Source of the DNA: Acidaminobacter sp.
GTDB taxonomy: Bacteria > Bacillota > Clostridia > Peptostreptococcales > Acidaminobacteraceae
Assembly: GCF_030247605.1 (NCBI RefSeq)
Contig: NZ_JAOTSB010000002.1
Span: 62,001-126,000, forward strand
Direction of reading: 5' to 3'
DNA: 64,000 bases
Shown here: piece by piece, positions 38,369 to 47,547 of the stretch
How positions within the stretch are numbered: position 1 is the first letter of the stretch
How the letters are laid out: every line of letters begins with the position of its first letter
The notes under the pieces: generated by a model
The model's database searches: none
Told to the model about the DNA's origin: nothing
The model's input: only the letters and a program-made list of their open reading frames with translations
Translations under genes and position numbers: made by a program

Positions 38369-39166
38369 TCAACAAAAACGCTTGAGCTGCATCTTGGTCC
38401 TGTCCTTTTTCGAGCTCCCAAGGTTCGCCGCCAGCACTAAACGTCCATACCCTCTCACAGAAATCACAGCGTCGTCCGGAACGGATTTGTCAGGCCTGTT
38501 CTCAGGTCTGTGGTTCACCTTCACACGCTCTGCCTCCACGAGCTTTTGCGCCTGACTCCTTGACAGGTCAAAACCCGCTGCAATAACAGCATCGAGCCGG
38601 GTTGACTTCACCGTCCTGAACAGCAGCTCACCGCCCGCATCCTCTGACGGAAATTCTGTCCAGGGTACTTCTCTGACGCTGACCGGATCTCTTGAGACGC
38701 GCGCCAGTGTGTTTATGACAAAAGGTGCCAGTTTTTCAAGCACGAACACAAAAGCGGCCTTCTCCCCGTTTCTAAGGTCGCCAAACTTCTCCCTGGCGAG
38801 TCCCAGCCCAAGAAGACTGCCAAGCAGATCTCTGTGGGACCAAGCCGCTGTCACTTCAAGCGCGCTGATCTCGAGCAGCACCATAGGCACCGGATGCAGT
38901 TCAAAAGAATCACCCTGTGGATAAAATCCTATCACACAGGATTCGAATCCGGGATGTCCGCCTTCAAAGCGCATCTCAGGCAAATCTTTGTCTTTTGTAG
39001 CGGCAAAGTGGGATCTGCACAAATCCTGGACCACCGGATTGACAAAATCCGTGAAAACAGGTCTGTTCTGCCGCTGACACTGAGACAGCTGGTCATAGAC
39101 TTTTGCCATTTGCGCGCGCGTCGTATCTTCTCTCGCACCCTCCAGCCACTTCACCCGGTCCATCAT
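38369..39166 (-). CDS. ylmH: YlmH family RNA-binding protein (S4 domain)
   Basis: 265 residues. In Bacillus subtilis YlmH binds the 50S peptidyl-tRNA complex in ribosome quality control and belongs to the division-linked ylm block. The C-terminal S4 domain (about 182-245) has LSRSQAQKLVEAERVKVN; the N-terminal region is of the YlmH type. ATG start overlaps the yggT stop by four bases. Its presence near rqcH (7 kb away) is in keeping with an RQC role. Confidence 0.92.
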   Translation of the reverse strand: MMDRVKWLEGAREDTTRAQMAKVYDQLSQCQRQNRPVFTDFVNPVVQDLCRSHFAATKDKDLPEMRFEGGHPGFESCVIGFYPQGDSFELHPVPMVLLEISALEVTAAWSHRDLLGSLLGLGLAREKFGDLRNGEKAAFVFVLEKLAPFVINTLARVSRDPVSVREVPWTEFPSEDAGGELLFRTVKSTRLDAVIAAGFDLSRSQAQKLVEAERVKVNHRPENRPDKSVPDDAVISVRGYGRLVLAANLGSSKKDRTKMQLKRFC

Positions 39167-39420
39167 AAGCCAATAATGAAATTAGACAGCAACTGAACCG
39201 TTATAATCAACAGAATAGGCGAAAAATCGATCATGCCGTTATAGCCAAGCCGCTGAACGATCTGTCTGAATGGCGAGAGCAGAGGCTCCGTCACCTGGTA
39301 CACAAATGCAGCAATGGGATTTCTCAAATCTCTGATAAACCAGCTCAGCACTGCTCGAATCAGGATTAAAAATACCACCAGATTCAAAAAATAGATCATG
39401 GTTGTCTTAAACAAATACAT
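39163..39420 (-). CDS. YggT family membrane protein
   Basis: 85 residues with two hydrophobic segments (about 10-28 and 60-82) and the conserved loop LSWFIRDLRNP then PLLSPFRQI. Part of the ylmEFGH block near division genes; function in septum or nucleoid placement is suggested in other bacteria. AAGGAGG precedes the ATG, 16 bases after sepF. Confidence 0.9.
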   Translation of the reverse strand: MYLFKTTMIYFLNLVVFLILIRAVLSWFIRDLRNPIAAFVYQVTEPLLSPFRQIVQRLGYNGMIDFSPILLIITVQLLSNFIIGL

Positions 39421-39436
39421 TTAAATCCTCCTGCTT

Positions 39437-39910
39437 TTAGAAGCTGTCTTTTCGTGTCGACCAGGCGAAAACGCCTTTGTTTTCCAGTTCGCCGCGTACA
39501 TCCCCAGAAATGTCCACATTGCTGGGCGCCAGGATAAAGATGCCCCTGGATACCTTCTGGATGTGCCCATCAATGGCATAAAGCGCGCCGCTGCAAAAAT
39601 CAAAAATTTTCCTGGCAAGCTCAGGGTCGAGCTCTTCAATGTTCAATATGACCGGTTTTTTTGTCTTAAGGCTGTCAATGACAGCACGTGTATCTTCAAA
39701 ATCTCTCGGCTGATACAACACGACTTTCATGCTCTGGTTTTTGTGAAGATTGACGACCTTATTCGGATTCGCATAAGTTCCTGGTGCTCCGGCGTAACTG
39801 CGATCGTACACGTCATCATCCTCCGCAAAGTCTTCCTCATACACTTCCTCATCCTGAGAAGTCTCAAATCCCATCATGCTTCTGACTTTGTCAATAAATT
39901 TTTCTGCCAT
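39437..39910 (-). CDS. sepF: Cell division protein SepF
   Basis: FtsZ-binding membrane anchor that bundles or curves Z-rings. N-terminal amphipathic helix (MAEKFIDKVRSMMGF), an acidic linker (about 17-45) and the C-terminal SepF domain (about 62-150) with YQPRDFED, PVILNIEELD and VSRGIFILAP. 157 residues. A likely main FtsZ tether here, since no ftsA is in the cluster. Confidence 0.95.
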   Translation of the reverse strand: MAEKFIDKVRSMMGFETSQDEEVYEEDFAEDDDVYDRSYAGAPGTYANPNKVVNLHKNQSMKVVLYQPRDFEDTRAVIDSLKTKKPVILNIEELDPELARKIFDFCSGALYAIDGHIQKVSRGIFILAPSNVDISGDVRGELENKGVFAWSTRKDSF

Positions 39911-40002
39911 GGGTTAGCGCCCCTTTCTCAAATTGCAGTGCTGTTCTTTGCCGATGGTCATTTTAAGTCACTTATTGCCACAAAAGGAATTTCAGCCCTC
40001 TT

Positions 40003-40701
40003 CTACTGTCTTTCACCAAATAAACCTGATCCAATACGCACCATTGTCGCACCTTCTTCAATGGCAATCTCAAAATCATGAGTCATCCCCATGGAAAGGT
40101 ACTTCATCTCAACACCTTGTATAGACACTTCTTTCAAATGGTCAAAGATCTGTCGCATTTCGCTGAAAACCTGTCTGAGCAGCCCCTCATCTTCAACAAA
40201 AGGCGCAATGGTCATAAGTCCCTGAATTTTGATTCCGGGCAGCAAGGCCGCTTCCCTGACCAGCAACTCGACTTCACTGCTTGAAAGCCCAAATTTTGTC
40301 TCTTCCTCAGCCGGATTCACCTGGATCAATACTGGCATGACTTTGCCAATTTTGATGGCCTGCCTTGAAATTTCCTGAGCGAGCTTTAGACTGTCAACGG
40401 AGTGGATGAGGGCGACTTTATCAATAATGTATTTAACCTTATTCGATTGTAAATGACCAATAATATGCCACTCAAAGCGATCTTCGAAGCTCGGCCATTT
40501 GGCTAAAAGTTCCTGGACCCGGTTTTCGCCTACGGTTCTTACACCGGCCGCATAAGCCTTCTCCAAAGTCTCAACGCTTTGAGTCTTTGTGACGGCGACC
40601 AGCTGAATAGCATCTGGTGCCCTGCCGGATCGGATCGCTGCCTCGCGAATCCGGGACTCGACATGCTTCAAATGATTCTGCAGCTTCTCCGTTGTCATCA
40701 T
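40003..40701 (-). CDS. yggS: PLP homeostasis protein (YggS/YlmE family)
   Basis: Single-domain pyridoxal phosphate carrier. The cofactor lysine is in LVAVTKTQ near residue 34; GENRVQE and FEWHIIGHLQSNK follow. 232 residues. I start at the ATG at 40701, six bases after GAGGTG. The ylmE-sepF-yggT-ylmH order is conserved with Bacillus. Confidence 0.95.
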   Translation of the reverse strand: MMTTEKLQNHLKHVESRIREAAIRSGRAPDAIQLVAVTKTQSVETLEKAYAAGVRTVGENRVQELLAKWPSFEDRFEWHIIGHLQSNKVKYIIDKVALIHSVDSLKLAQEISRQAIKIGKVMPVLIQVNPAEEETKFGLSSSEVELLVREAALLPGIKIQGLMTIAPFVEDEGLLRQVFSEMRQIFDHLKEVSIQGVEMKYLSMGMTHDFEIAIEEGATMVRIGSGLFGERQ

Positions 40702-40706
40702 TACTT

Positions 40707-41948
40707 TCACCTCTGTTCAAATTTGTCACCGGACTTGACGCCGGTTGGATCTATCAACACCAAATTGCGAACTTCAAGTGTCTTGACACGTTCAGAGCCG
40801 CTCTCAGCGGTCGATGTCAGATACCCATCCTTGACAACGGCATAGTCCTCGTTATAGCCCAGGATTTTAACCGGCCTGAAGATCGCCCGGTGATCAATGT
40901 CGAGAACGAATACACCAGTTGTGCCTTCGAGCGTAACTATTGATGATTTCAATACTTTAAGACCTTGAAAATTCTCTCTTACAATCCGAACATCTACATA
41001 ACGCTTCGTATAAAAAGCCGGATGAAGCTCGTTAATTTTGATCACCAGGATCCCTTTTCCGCCGCTCTCAAACGCATCCGCAACGGACCCAACGATCTTA
41101 GTCCCATCAAATTCAACATCCAGCACTTTGTCTTTTTCATAAAGGTCAATTTCTTCCTTCTCAATCAGCGCTGCAATAAACCAGGCGGAAGGATCAATCA
41201 GTCTGTAAACGATACTGCCGGGCACGACCAGCTCTGTGGTCAAATCCTTCATCACCGGCGGCGTCTCGCTCATCAATTTACCATAATCTAGAGTGTATAG
41301 ATTTTCAATAGTCAGCGTCTGCTCCAGGCCGTCTGTCTCGTAGGATACAATGCCTGCATCCTGGCTGAAAAACTCAACCAGCTCACCCTCAACCGCTTCC
41401 AGAGATCCAACATAAGCCTGTTTAAAGGAGGAGGCGCCTTTTCGCAAAAGGCTCTTATCATCAAGTAATTTGACCTTCTTATCGAGCTTCAGCATCAAAT
41501 CCTTGCGGAGTTCCGCGACGCGTTCAAAGTTTTGCAGGGCGGCTTCCTCATGGATCGTATCTTCAAGTTGTTCAATTTCTTTATTGAGATTGTCAATGTC
41601 ACCGGTCAGCATTTCGTCAATTTTTATTGAGGTCAGTGGCGCTTCTTCGACTGATGCTGCGGCGGTCTGTCCATCACTCTGAATTTCCATGATTTTTTCA
41701 CCGCGTTTTATCCTCGATCCGTCCTCAGCCGCATATGCTGCACTGCCACCAACGTTGCTTCTTACCAGGGTTTCCCTCCTGAAAATTACAGAAGCGTAGG
41801 TTTTGTCAATGTCAAGTGTGTCATAAGTCACTTCATACGCAGTTTCTTTAAGGAACCAGGTGCGGTAAATCATCATCCCAACCGCAGACAGGGCCAGCAC
41901 CAGAATCAGCATGGACATAAAAAACCGCCCATAATGTTTGATTCTCAT
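40707..41948 (-). CDS. HlyD-like membrane protein, partner unknown
   Basis: 413 residues: one N-terminal membrane segment (about 10-30), then an extracytoplasmic domain with a lipoyl/barrel-sandwich-like segment (GGSAAYAAEDGSRIKRGEKI near residue 70), a coiled coil (about 115-160), and a beta-rich C-terminal half. This resembles periplasmic adaptor subunits of efflux pumps, and similar proteins lie in the ylm block of other clostridia. There is no transporter gene nearby, so an export role is not shown. ATG with GGAGAGG upstream; yggS follows after five bases. Confidence 0.7.
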   Translation of the reverse strand: MRIKHYGRFFMSMLILVLALSAVGMMIYRTWFLKETAYEVTYDTLDIDKTYASVIFRRETLVRSNVGGSAAYAAEDGSRIKRGEKIMEIQSDGQTAAASVEEAPLTSIKIDEMLTGDIDNLNKEIEQLEDTIHEEAALQNFERVAELRKDLMLKLDKKVKLLDDKSLLRKGASSFKQAYVGSLEAVEGELVEFFSQDAGIVSYETDGLEQTLTIENLYTLDYGKLMSETPPVMKDLTTELVVPGSIVYRLIDPSAWFIAALIEKEEIDLYEKDKVLDVEFDGTKIVGSVADAFESGGKGILVIKINELHPAFYTKRYVDVRIVRENFQGLKVLKSSIVTLEGTTGVFVLDIDHRAIFRPVKILGYNEDYAVVKDGYLTSTAESGSERVKTLEVRNLVLIDPTGVKSGDKFEQR

Positions 41949-41993
41949 TTCACCCTCTCCTGTTCTTGAACATCTTATTTTGTTTTGTCTGTA

Positions 41994-42365
41994 TCAAAAC
42001 AAACGGCCATATTTGGTCACGATTTTCAGCTTTCTAATTTGCCTGATGTTCAGCTCGACGATTTCATCAAGCTCGGTGATCAACGCCAGCGAGTTCAGTT
42101 TTTTTCTTGCACCGAGAACACAGCCTTTTAATTGCTCTTCATTCTCAAGCACAATTTTGACTTCATCTCCAATATTGACGCGTCTGCCGCCAAGTTTAAA
42201 GATTTTCACATCGTACTGATCAATCAGGCTTTGAGTGACCTTGCGGCTTTTAAAGCGCACAACTGCCCTTTTAAAGTCCATTGTTTCCTTAAGGGCAGAC
42301 ATCAGGTAGCCCATCACGGACAGCATAAGCAATGAAATTAGCAGCGCAGTCAATTGATCAAGCAT
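41994..42365 (-). CDS. Small membrane-anchored protein of unknown function, Sm-like pattern
   Basis: 123 residues. One N-terminal membrane segment (about 4-24), a basic stretch, then a beta-rich domain (about 63-117) including IGDEVKIVLENEEQLKGCVLG and NSLALITELDEIVELNIRQI. The spacing of glycine, asparagine and the late isoleucines resembles an Sm or SH3-like barrel, but I cannot confirm this by eye. I do not recognise the family. GGAGGG lies seven bases before the ATG. It lies 45 bases before the HlyD-like gene and may be co-transcribed. Confidence 0.6.
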   Translation of the reverse strand: MLDQLTALLISLLMLSVMGYLMSALKETMDFKRAVVRFKSRKVTQSLIDQYDVKIFKLGGRRVNIGDEVKIVLENEEQLKGCVLGARKKLNSLALITELDEIVELNIRQIRKLKIVTKYGRLF

Positions 42366-42443
42366 GCCATGTCCCTCCTTGATCCATACTATATCTCATT
42401 CCTATTGTAAAAGAAGTGAGCAGGTCTGTAAAGTTTTACAGTT

Positions 42444-43481
42444 CTATAAGCCTGGAACATCCCAAATTTTCAGGGCTTCAGCTGCCTCTTCCAGTTCGTG
42501 CTTTTTACCTCTCAGCATTAGGCGTTTCACGGAGTCTCTGGCATCTTCACCTTCATAAAGGATTCTGTACAGCTCTCTGGTGATAGGCATTTCCACCCCT
42601 TCAATCTGAGAGAGTTCATAGGCGGAATGGATGGTATAGTAGCCTTCGACGACCATGTTGATCTCCTTCAGTGCCAGGTCAACAGCAATGCCCTGTCCAA
42701 TCAGCATGCCAAATCTTCTGTTTCTGCTGTGCAAGCTGGTACAAGTGACAATCAAGTCACCAATGCCGCTAAGTCCTTGAAAAGTAGCGCTGCTGGCGCC
42801 GAGCGAACGCCCGAGCCGGGCAATTTCAGCAATGCCCCGGGTCATCAGCGCTGCTTTGGAATTGTCTCCAAACCCAAGTCCATCACTGATCCCGGCGCCT
42901 AGCGCAATAATATTTTTAAGTGCGCCGCCGAGCTCTACACCGACGACATCAGGATTCGTGTAAACGCGAAGCAGTCCGCTCGAAAACACGTCCTGCACCT
43001 GCTCTGCAGCAGCTCTGCTGGTCGAAGAAGACACCAGGGTAGTGGGAATTCCGGCGGAGACCTCCTCTGCATGAGAAGGTCCTGAAAGCACCACGTACTT
43101 ATTGTTTGGAAAGAAAGACAAAACAATTTCAGAGATCCGCTGATGTGTCCCGAGCTCAATACCCTTAGACACATTGACAAAAATGGTGTCCTTGGATACC
43201 AGTTTTGCGTCAATTTGTGTAAGCAAACTTCGGACTGCCTGAGAGGCGACGGCGATCACTATAATTTCAGCCCCCGCAATCGCCTGTTTCAAATCCGCTG
43301 TCACCGTCATATTGCCACTGAGCTCAACGCCCTTAAGGTACTTCGCGTTGTGCTTTGTTTTACCTATGGATTCGATCTGCTGAGGGTCGCGACCCCAAAA
43401 CGCTACTTCCTGACCATTGTCAAGCAGCACTTTGACCAGCGCTGTGCCCCAGCTGCCGGTTCCTAAAACCGCAATCTTCAA
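42444..43481 (-). CDS. gpsA: Glycerol-3-phosphate dehydrogenase [NAD(P)+]
   Basis: Makes sn-glycerol 3-phosphate for phospholipids. Rossmann motif GTGSWGTAL, the VSKGIE motif, the substrate region with KN and GLSGIGDLIVTC, and an RNRRFG segment are present. 345 residues. Its start overlaps the der stop by four bases (42444-43481 against 43478). The usual der-plsY-gpsA order lacks plsY here. Confidence 0.97.
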   Translation of the reverse strand: MKIAVLGTGSWGTALVKVLLDNGQEVAFWGRDPQQIESIGKTKHNAKYLKGVELSGNMTVTADLKQAIAGAEIIVIAVASQAVRSLLTQIDAKLVSKDTIFVNVSKGIELGTHQRISEIVLSFFPNNKYVVLSGPSHAEEVSAGIPTTLVSSSTSRAAAEQVQDVFSSGLLRVYTNPDVVGVELGGALKNIIALGAGISDGLGFGDNSKAALMTRGIAEIARLGRSLGASSATFQGLSGIGDLIVTCTSLHSRNRRFGMLIGQGIAVDLALKEINMVVEGYYTIHSAYELSQIEGVEMPITRELYRILYEGEDARDSVKRLMLRGKKHELEEAAEALKIWDVPGL

Positions 43482-44812
43482 GATTTCACTTCCTTCTTCT
43501 CCCTGACGATAAAACGTATTGGCGTTCCAATAAAGTCAAAATTCTTTCTCAGGAAGTTTTCAATATAGCGGACATAAGAAAAATGGGCCAGCTCCTGGTC
43601 GTTCACAAACAAGATGAAAGTCGGAGGCTTGACTGAGGCCTGAGTCATATAATAGATCTTCAGGCGCTTGCCTTTATCTGATGGCGGCTGAGTCAGCATA
43701 ACAGCCTCGTTGAGGACGTCATTCAGCATGCCGGTCGAAATGCGCTTGGCGCACTCGGTTGAAACGTGCTTGATTGTGTCTAGCAACTTGAACAGCCTCT
43801 GTTTCGTGACCGCTGAAACGAAAAGGATCGGTGCGTACTGCATGTAAGCCAGCTCATTTCGCACCAATTTCTCGAACTGGTTAAACGTATAGTTGTCCTT
43901 CTCAATCAGATCCCACTTATTAACGACAATAACGACGCCTTTGCCGGCTTCATGAGCATACCCGGCAATTTTTTTGTCCTGTTCCGTTACACCTTCAGTT
44001 GCATCCAGAACTAAAAGACAGACATCCGCCCGCTCAATCGCAGTCAACGCTCTCAAAATACTGTATTTCTCAATGCTTTCATTGACGCGGCTTTTTCTGC
44101 GGATGCCGGCGGTGTCGATAAAGACATACTGATCTTTGCCGTATTCAAAAGGCGTATCAATGGCATCCCGGGTCGTACCGGCAATTTCACTGACAATGAC
44201 GCGCTGTTCGCCCAAAATACTGTTGATCAGTGAAGATTTTCCAGCATTCGGCTTTCCAATGACCGCAACGTGGATCGTTTCATCTTCGCCTTCTTCTTCC
44301 GATGGTTTCGGAAAATGCTTGACGATCTCATCCAACAGATCTCCGAGTCCTAAAACGTTGATGGCTGAAATGAGGAACGGTTCGCCTAATCCCAAATTGT
44401 AATAATCATAGTAGAACTCATTTGGCAGCGCATTGTCCACTTTGTTGACTGTCAGAATGACAGGTTTTCCTGCCCGTTGAAGCATGAGGGCAATCTCTTC
44501 ATCCCCCGTGGTATAGGAGGCTTTACCGTCGATCATAAAGAGTATGACGTCTGCAGTATCAATGGCGATCTGAGCCTGCTCGCGCATCTGCGATAAAATG
44601 ATGTCTTTCGAATCCGGCTCAATGCCCCCAGTATCGATCATGGTGAATCGGTAGTTGAGCCACTCGGCGTCGACGTAAATTCTGTCTCTGGTGACGCCTG
44701 GTGTATCTTCGACAATGGAAATTCTCTTTCCAGCTACCTTATTAAAAAATGTTGACTTGCCTACGTTAGGTCGACCAACGACAGCAACAATTGGCTTTCT
44801 CATTCTGTTCAC
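43478..44812 (-). CDS. der: Ribosome biogenesis GTPase Der
   Basis: Double GTPase needed for 50S assembly. Two G domains: GRPNVGKSTF with DTGG (first) and GKPNAGKSSL with DTAG (second), then a KH-like C-terminal domain. 444 residues. GGAG before the ATG. Part of the der-gpsA group. Confidence 0.97.
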   Translation of the reverse strand: MNRMRKPIVAVVGRPNVGKSTFFNKVAGKRISIVEDTPGVTRDRIYVDAEWLNYRFTMIDTGGIEPDSKDIILSQMREQAQIAIDTADVILFMIDGKASYTTGDEEIALMLQRAGKPVILTVNKVDNALPNEFYYDYYNLGLGEPFLISAINVLGLGDLLDEIVKHFPKPSEEEGEDETIHVAVIGKPNAGKSSLINSILGEQRVIVSEIAGTTRDAIDTPFEYGKDQYVFIDTAGIRRKSRVNESIEKYSILRALTAIERADVCLLVLDATEGVTEQDKKIAGYAHEAGKGVVIVVNKWDLIEKDNYTFNQFEKLVRNELAYMQYAPILFVSAVTKQRLFKLLDTIKHVSTECAKRISTGMLNDVLNEAVMLTQPPSDKGKRLKIYYMTQASVKPPTFILFVNDQELAHFSYVRYIENFLRKNFDFIGTPIRFIVREKKEVKS

Positions 44813-44837
44813 TCCTGAATTTTTGTTTCCACAAGGC

Positions 44838-46199
44838 TTAGGTGGATGCCTTCTGAATCAGATCGATCAGCTGATCGATCAATGCTTGCCCTTCCACTTT
44901 GACAGGTATCACTTCGGCTTCAAGCTTTTCACTCAAGTCTGCCACAGTCCAGTCGTCCAAAAATACCGTTTCTTCCGACTTCAGCATGGCTTCCGGCATC
45001 AGCACCCAATTGAGATTCTGCTTGGACTTCAGCGTTTCAAAGAGATCCGCTCCGGTCACCAGTCCCGCCACCGTAATGGTGTCGCCAAAAAAACGATTGA
45101 CTATGGGGTGAACTCTGAGTTCTAAATTGGGCAGTCTCTTCATAATGGCTTCTGCCAAGCTGGCCATAAAATCACCGGCTAAAGTACCGGTTACCAGATC
45201 TACCGTGACCATCGGCAACAACGCATTTGCACTTTCTTTGTTGGGCATTGACGGCACCTGCTCAAGGGCACTTGAGACCTCGGTGCCAAACTTCCGGATT
45301 AAACCGACGCCATTTTCGAGTTGTCTGAAGCCCTCATAGGCTTCATAAGTCGGCACTTCTCGCTTTGCCGTCAGATAGAACTCGTCTGATAAATGAATAA
45401 ATCTATTGCCTCTTTGCTCCAGAAATTTGACCTGCCACTGAGTCACCTGATCTATAAGGTCGGAAGCCGACTTCTGATCGTAGAGCGTTAACAGCGCCAA
45501 GCCTTCTCTGAACTTTGTCATGCCGACCGGCACCGCCGCGACGCTGACCAGGTTGGGACCAATTTTCGAAAGATCACTCAGTGTCCTGTCGAGCTCCGCA
45601 CCATCGTTAACACCTGGAACCAGAACAATCTGTCCATTGACTTCTATTCTGTTGTCTGTCAGCTTTTTCAGTCTGCTTAAAATATCCCCCGCAAACCGGT
45701 TGTTCAGCATTTGTTTTCTAAGCTCCGGATTGGTAGTATGGATGGAAACGTTCACCGGACTCAGCTGATATTCTATCATTCTGTCGAGATCCTGGTCTTT
45801 GACATTCGTCAGCGTGACATAGTTCCCCTGCAAAAAAGAGAGCCTGGAATCGTCATCCTTGAAATACAGGGACTGGCGCATGCCTTTTGGCAGCTGATCG
45901 ATAAAACAGAAGATACAGTTATTATGACAATGCTTGGCATCATCCAGAATTGGATTCCCAAATTCAATGCCAATCTCCTCATAAAAGTCCTTTTCTATTT
46001 CGAGCGCCCAGACCTCGCCATCAGGTTTCATGACTTCAATTTCAATCTCATCATCACCCGAGTAAAACAAAAAATCCAGGACATCTCTGATTTCTTTGCC
46101 ATTAATGGTCAGCAGGCGGTCGCCTGCCTCAATTTCCAATTCCTCAGCAATGGAACCCGCTTCAACTTTGGAAATGATATGTCCACGATCTTTGCTCAC
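44838..46199 (-). CDS. DUF512 protein: PDZ plus radical-SAM-like enzyme
   Basis: 453 residues. PDZ-like N-terminal domain (about 5-75), a CX3CX2C cluster motif in CHNNCIFC followed by FIDQLPKGMR that is typical of radical SAM enzymes, and a C-terminal DUF512 region. The clostridial family has no proven substrate. The GTG start overlaps the pgeF stop (GTGA). It sits upstream of der, a position I believe is conserved in clostridia. Confidence 0.85.
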   Translation of the reverse strand: MSKDRGHIISKVEAGSIAEELEIEAGDRLLTINGKEIRDVLDFLFYSGDDEIEIEVMKPDGEVWALEIEKDFYEEIGIEFGNPILDDAKHCHNNCIFCFIDQLPKGMRQSLYFKDDDSRLSFLQGNYVTLTNVKDQDLDRMIEYQLSPVNVSIHTTNPELRKQMLNNRFAGDILSRLKKLTDNRIEVNGQIVLVPGVNDGAELDRTLSDLSKIGPNLVSVAAVPVGMTKFREGLALLTLYDQKSASDLIDQVTQWQVKFLEQRGNRFIHLSDEFYLTAKREVPTYEAYEGFRQLENGVGLIRKFGTEVSSALEQVPSMPNKESANALLPMVTVDLVTGTLAGDFMASLAEAIMKRLPNLELRVHPIVNRFFGDTITVAGLVTGADLFETLKSKQNLNWVLMPEAMLKSEETVFLDDWTVADLSEKLEAEVIPVKVEGQALIDQLIDLIQKAST

Positions 46200-46984
46200 A
46201 CGATCACCTCATTGTGCTCTTTGAGGCATGCGAACGCGGCCATCCTGCCGGTATGGCCGCCGTCTCTTCTATTGGAAAAGAATCTGTCGTCACATAGTGT
46301 ACATAGCGGAGATACTTCTATGGCCTCTGCAGGGATCCCGCAAGAAGTCAGAATTTCCGCATTGATCCCTTTTAAGTCAATCTTATGCTTGTTGGCAAAA
46401 GGCACTAAATGCTCCGGATAAGCTTCAAAAAGGCTGGAAACATCAAAGCCGACTTCATAGCAGCATACACCTGCAGCTGGCATGACAACGGCATTTAAGG
46501 CTTCCGGACGGCTTCCGTATTCCTTGATCATACCCTTGACCAGCGCCTCAGCGGCGCGCAAAGAAGTGCCTTTCCATCCGCTGTGGCAGAGACCGACAGC
46601 TTTATGCTGCGGATCGTAAACCAGGATTGGTACACAATCCCCGTAAAAGGTAATCAGCAGCACGCCTGGTTCATTGGTCATCAGAATGTCCGTTTCCGGA
46701 AAAACAGAAAAGTCCGGCTCAAAGGTCGATTCAGGCGGCTCCTTTCCCAATGCAGCATACCGGGTTCCGTGAACCTGTCTGGTTACCGCTACTTTCCACG
46801 GGCGAACCGGCAATGCGCGGATCATGGCTCTCATGTTCACGATAGCCTTGTCGTCGGGTTCGCTTGCTAAAATCCCCATATTGTTGCTTTCAAAAATTCC
46901 TTCGCTGACACCGCCAAGGCGCGTCGTCATACCAGCTATCAGCTCCGGAAATTTTTCCAATGATTTAAACGTTAGATTTGGCAT
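46196..46984 (-). CDS. pgeF: Purine nucleoside phosphorylase / peptidoglycan editing factor (YlmD, laccase-domain)
   Basis: 262 residues of the YfiH/YlmD copper-laccase fold family. The metal residues lie in the conserved TFYGDCVPIL and LCHSGWKGT segments, with RDGGHTGRMA near the C-terminus. Members act on purine nucleosides or edit muropeptides. It belongs to the division-linked ylm block. GAGG before the ATG; the stop is shared with the next GTG. Confidence 0.9.
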   Translation of the reverse strand: MPNLTFKSLEKFPELIAGMTTRLGGVSEGIFESNNMGILASEPDDKAIVNMRAMIRALPVRPWKVAVTRQVHGTRYAALGKEPPESTFEPDFSVFPETDILMTNEPGVLLITFYGDCVPILVYDPQHKAVGLCHSGWKGTSLRAAEALVKGMIKEYGSRPEALNAVVMPAAGVCCYEVGFDVSSLFEAYPEHLVPFANKHKIDLKGINAEILTSCGIPAEAIEVSPLCTLCDDRFFSNRRDGGHTGRMAAFACLKEHNEVIV

Positions 46985-46993
46985 TTTTATTCC

Positions 46994-47464
46994 TCACTGC
47001 CCGGGGCGCTTTTTTTCATTTAAGAGTTTGGTTAATTCGTCTACAAAGGTATTTATGTCTTTGAACTGTCTGTAGACCGAAGCAAACCGGACATAAGCCA
47101 CTTCGTCCAACTCCTTCAGTTTGAGCATCACCAGCTCCCCGATAGCTTGTGATGACACTTCCCGATCCAGAGTATTCTGGAGTTTCTTTTCAATCCAATC
47201 CACCAAATGTTCAATCTGCTCCATGGACACAGGTCGTTTTTCACAGGCCCTGATAATGCCGCCAAGAAGTTTGTTTCGGTTGAAGGATTCCCTGGTCGTG
47301 TCTTTTTTGACGACGACAAGAGGAACTTCTTCGATTTTTTCATAGGTTGTAAAGCGGTTCCTGCATTGGGTGCACTCGCGTCTTCTCCGGATCGACGCGC
47401 CCTCATCCGCAGGGCGTGTATCAATGACCTTGGTTTCACTGTCACCACAATATGGACAATTCAA
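46994..47464 (-). CDS. nrdR: Transcriptional repressor NrdR
   Basis: ATP/dATP-responsive repressor of ribonucleotide reductase genes. N-terminal zinc ribbon with CPYC (Cys3/Cys6) and CTQC, then an ATP-cone (about 45-135). I start at the TTG at 47464 (GGGGGAG upstream), giving 156 residues, family length. It directly follows ftsZ: in sporulating clostridia spoIIGA, sigE and sigG normally lie between. No nrd gene is in the window. Confidence 0.95.
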   Translation of the reverse strand: MNCPYCGDSETKVIDTRPADEGASIRRRRECTQCRNRFTTYEKIEEVPLVVVKKDTTRESFNRNKLLGGIIRACEKRPVSMEQIEHLVDWIEKKLQNTLDREVSSQAIGELVMLKLKELDEVAYVRFASVYRQFKDINTFVDELTKLLNEKKRPGQ

Positions 47465-47486
47465 GTTCGCTCTCCCCCCTACTAAC

Positions 47487-47512
47487 AAAAGACCACCTGA
47501 GAACAGGTGGTC
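47487..47512 (-). terminator. ftsZ terminator
   Basis: Nine-base perfect arms GACCACCTG (47491-47499) and CAGGTGGTC (47504-47512), loop AGAA, followed by UUUU on the minus strand. It sits 35 bases after the ftsZ stop, before nrdR, so nrdR may be read through or have its own promoter. Confidence 0.82.
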
Positions 47513-47547
47513 CCAGACTGAAGGCTCAATGGTTTTCAGTCGACTCG

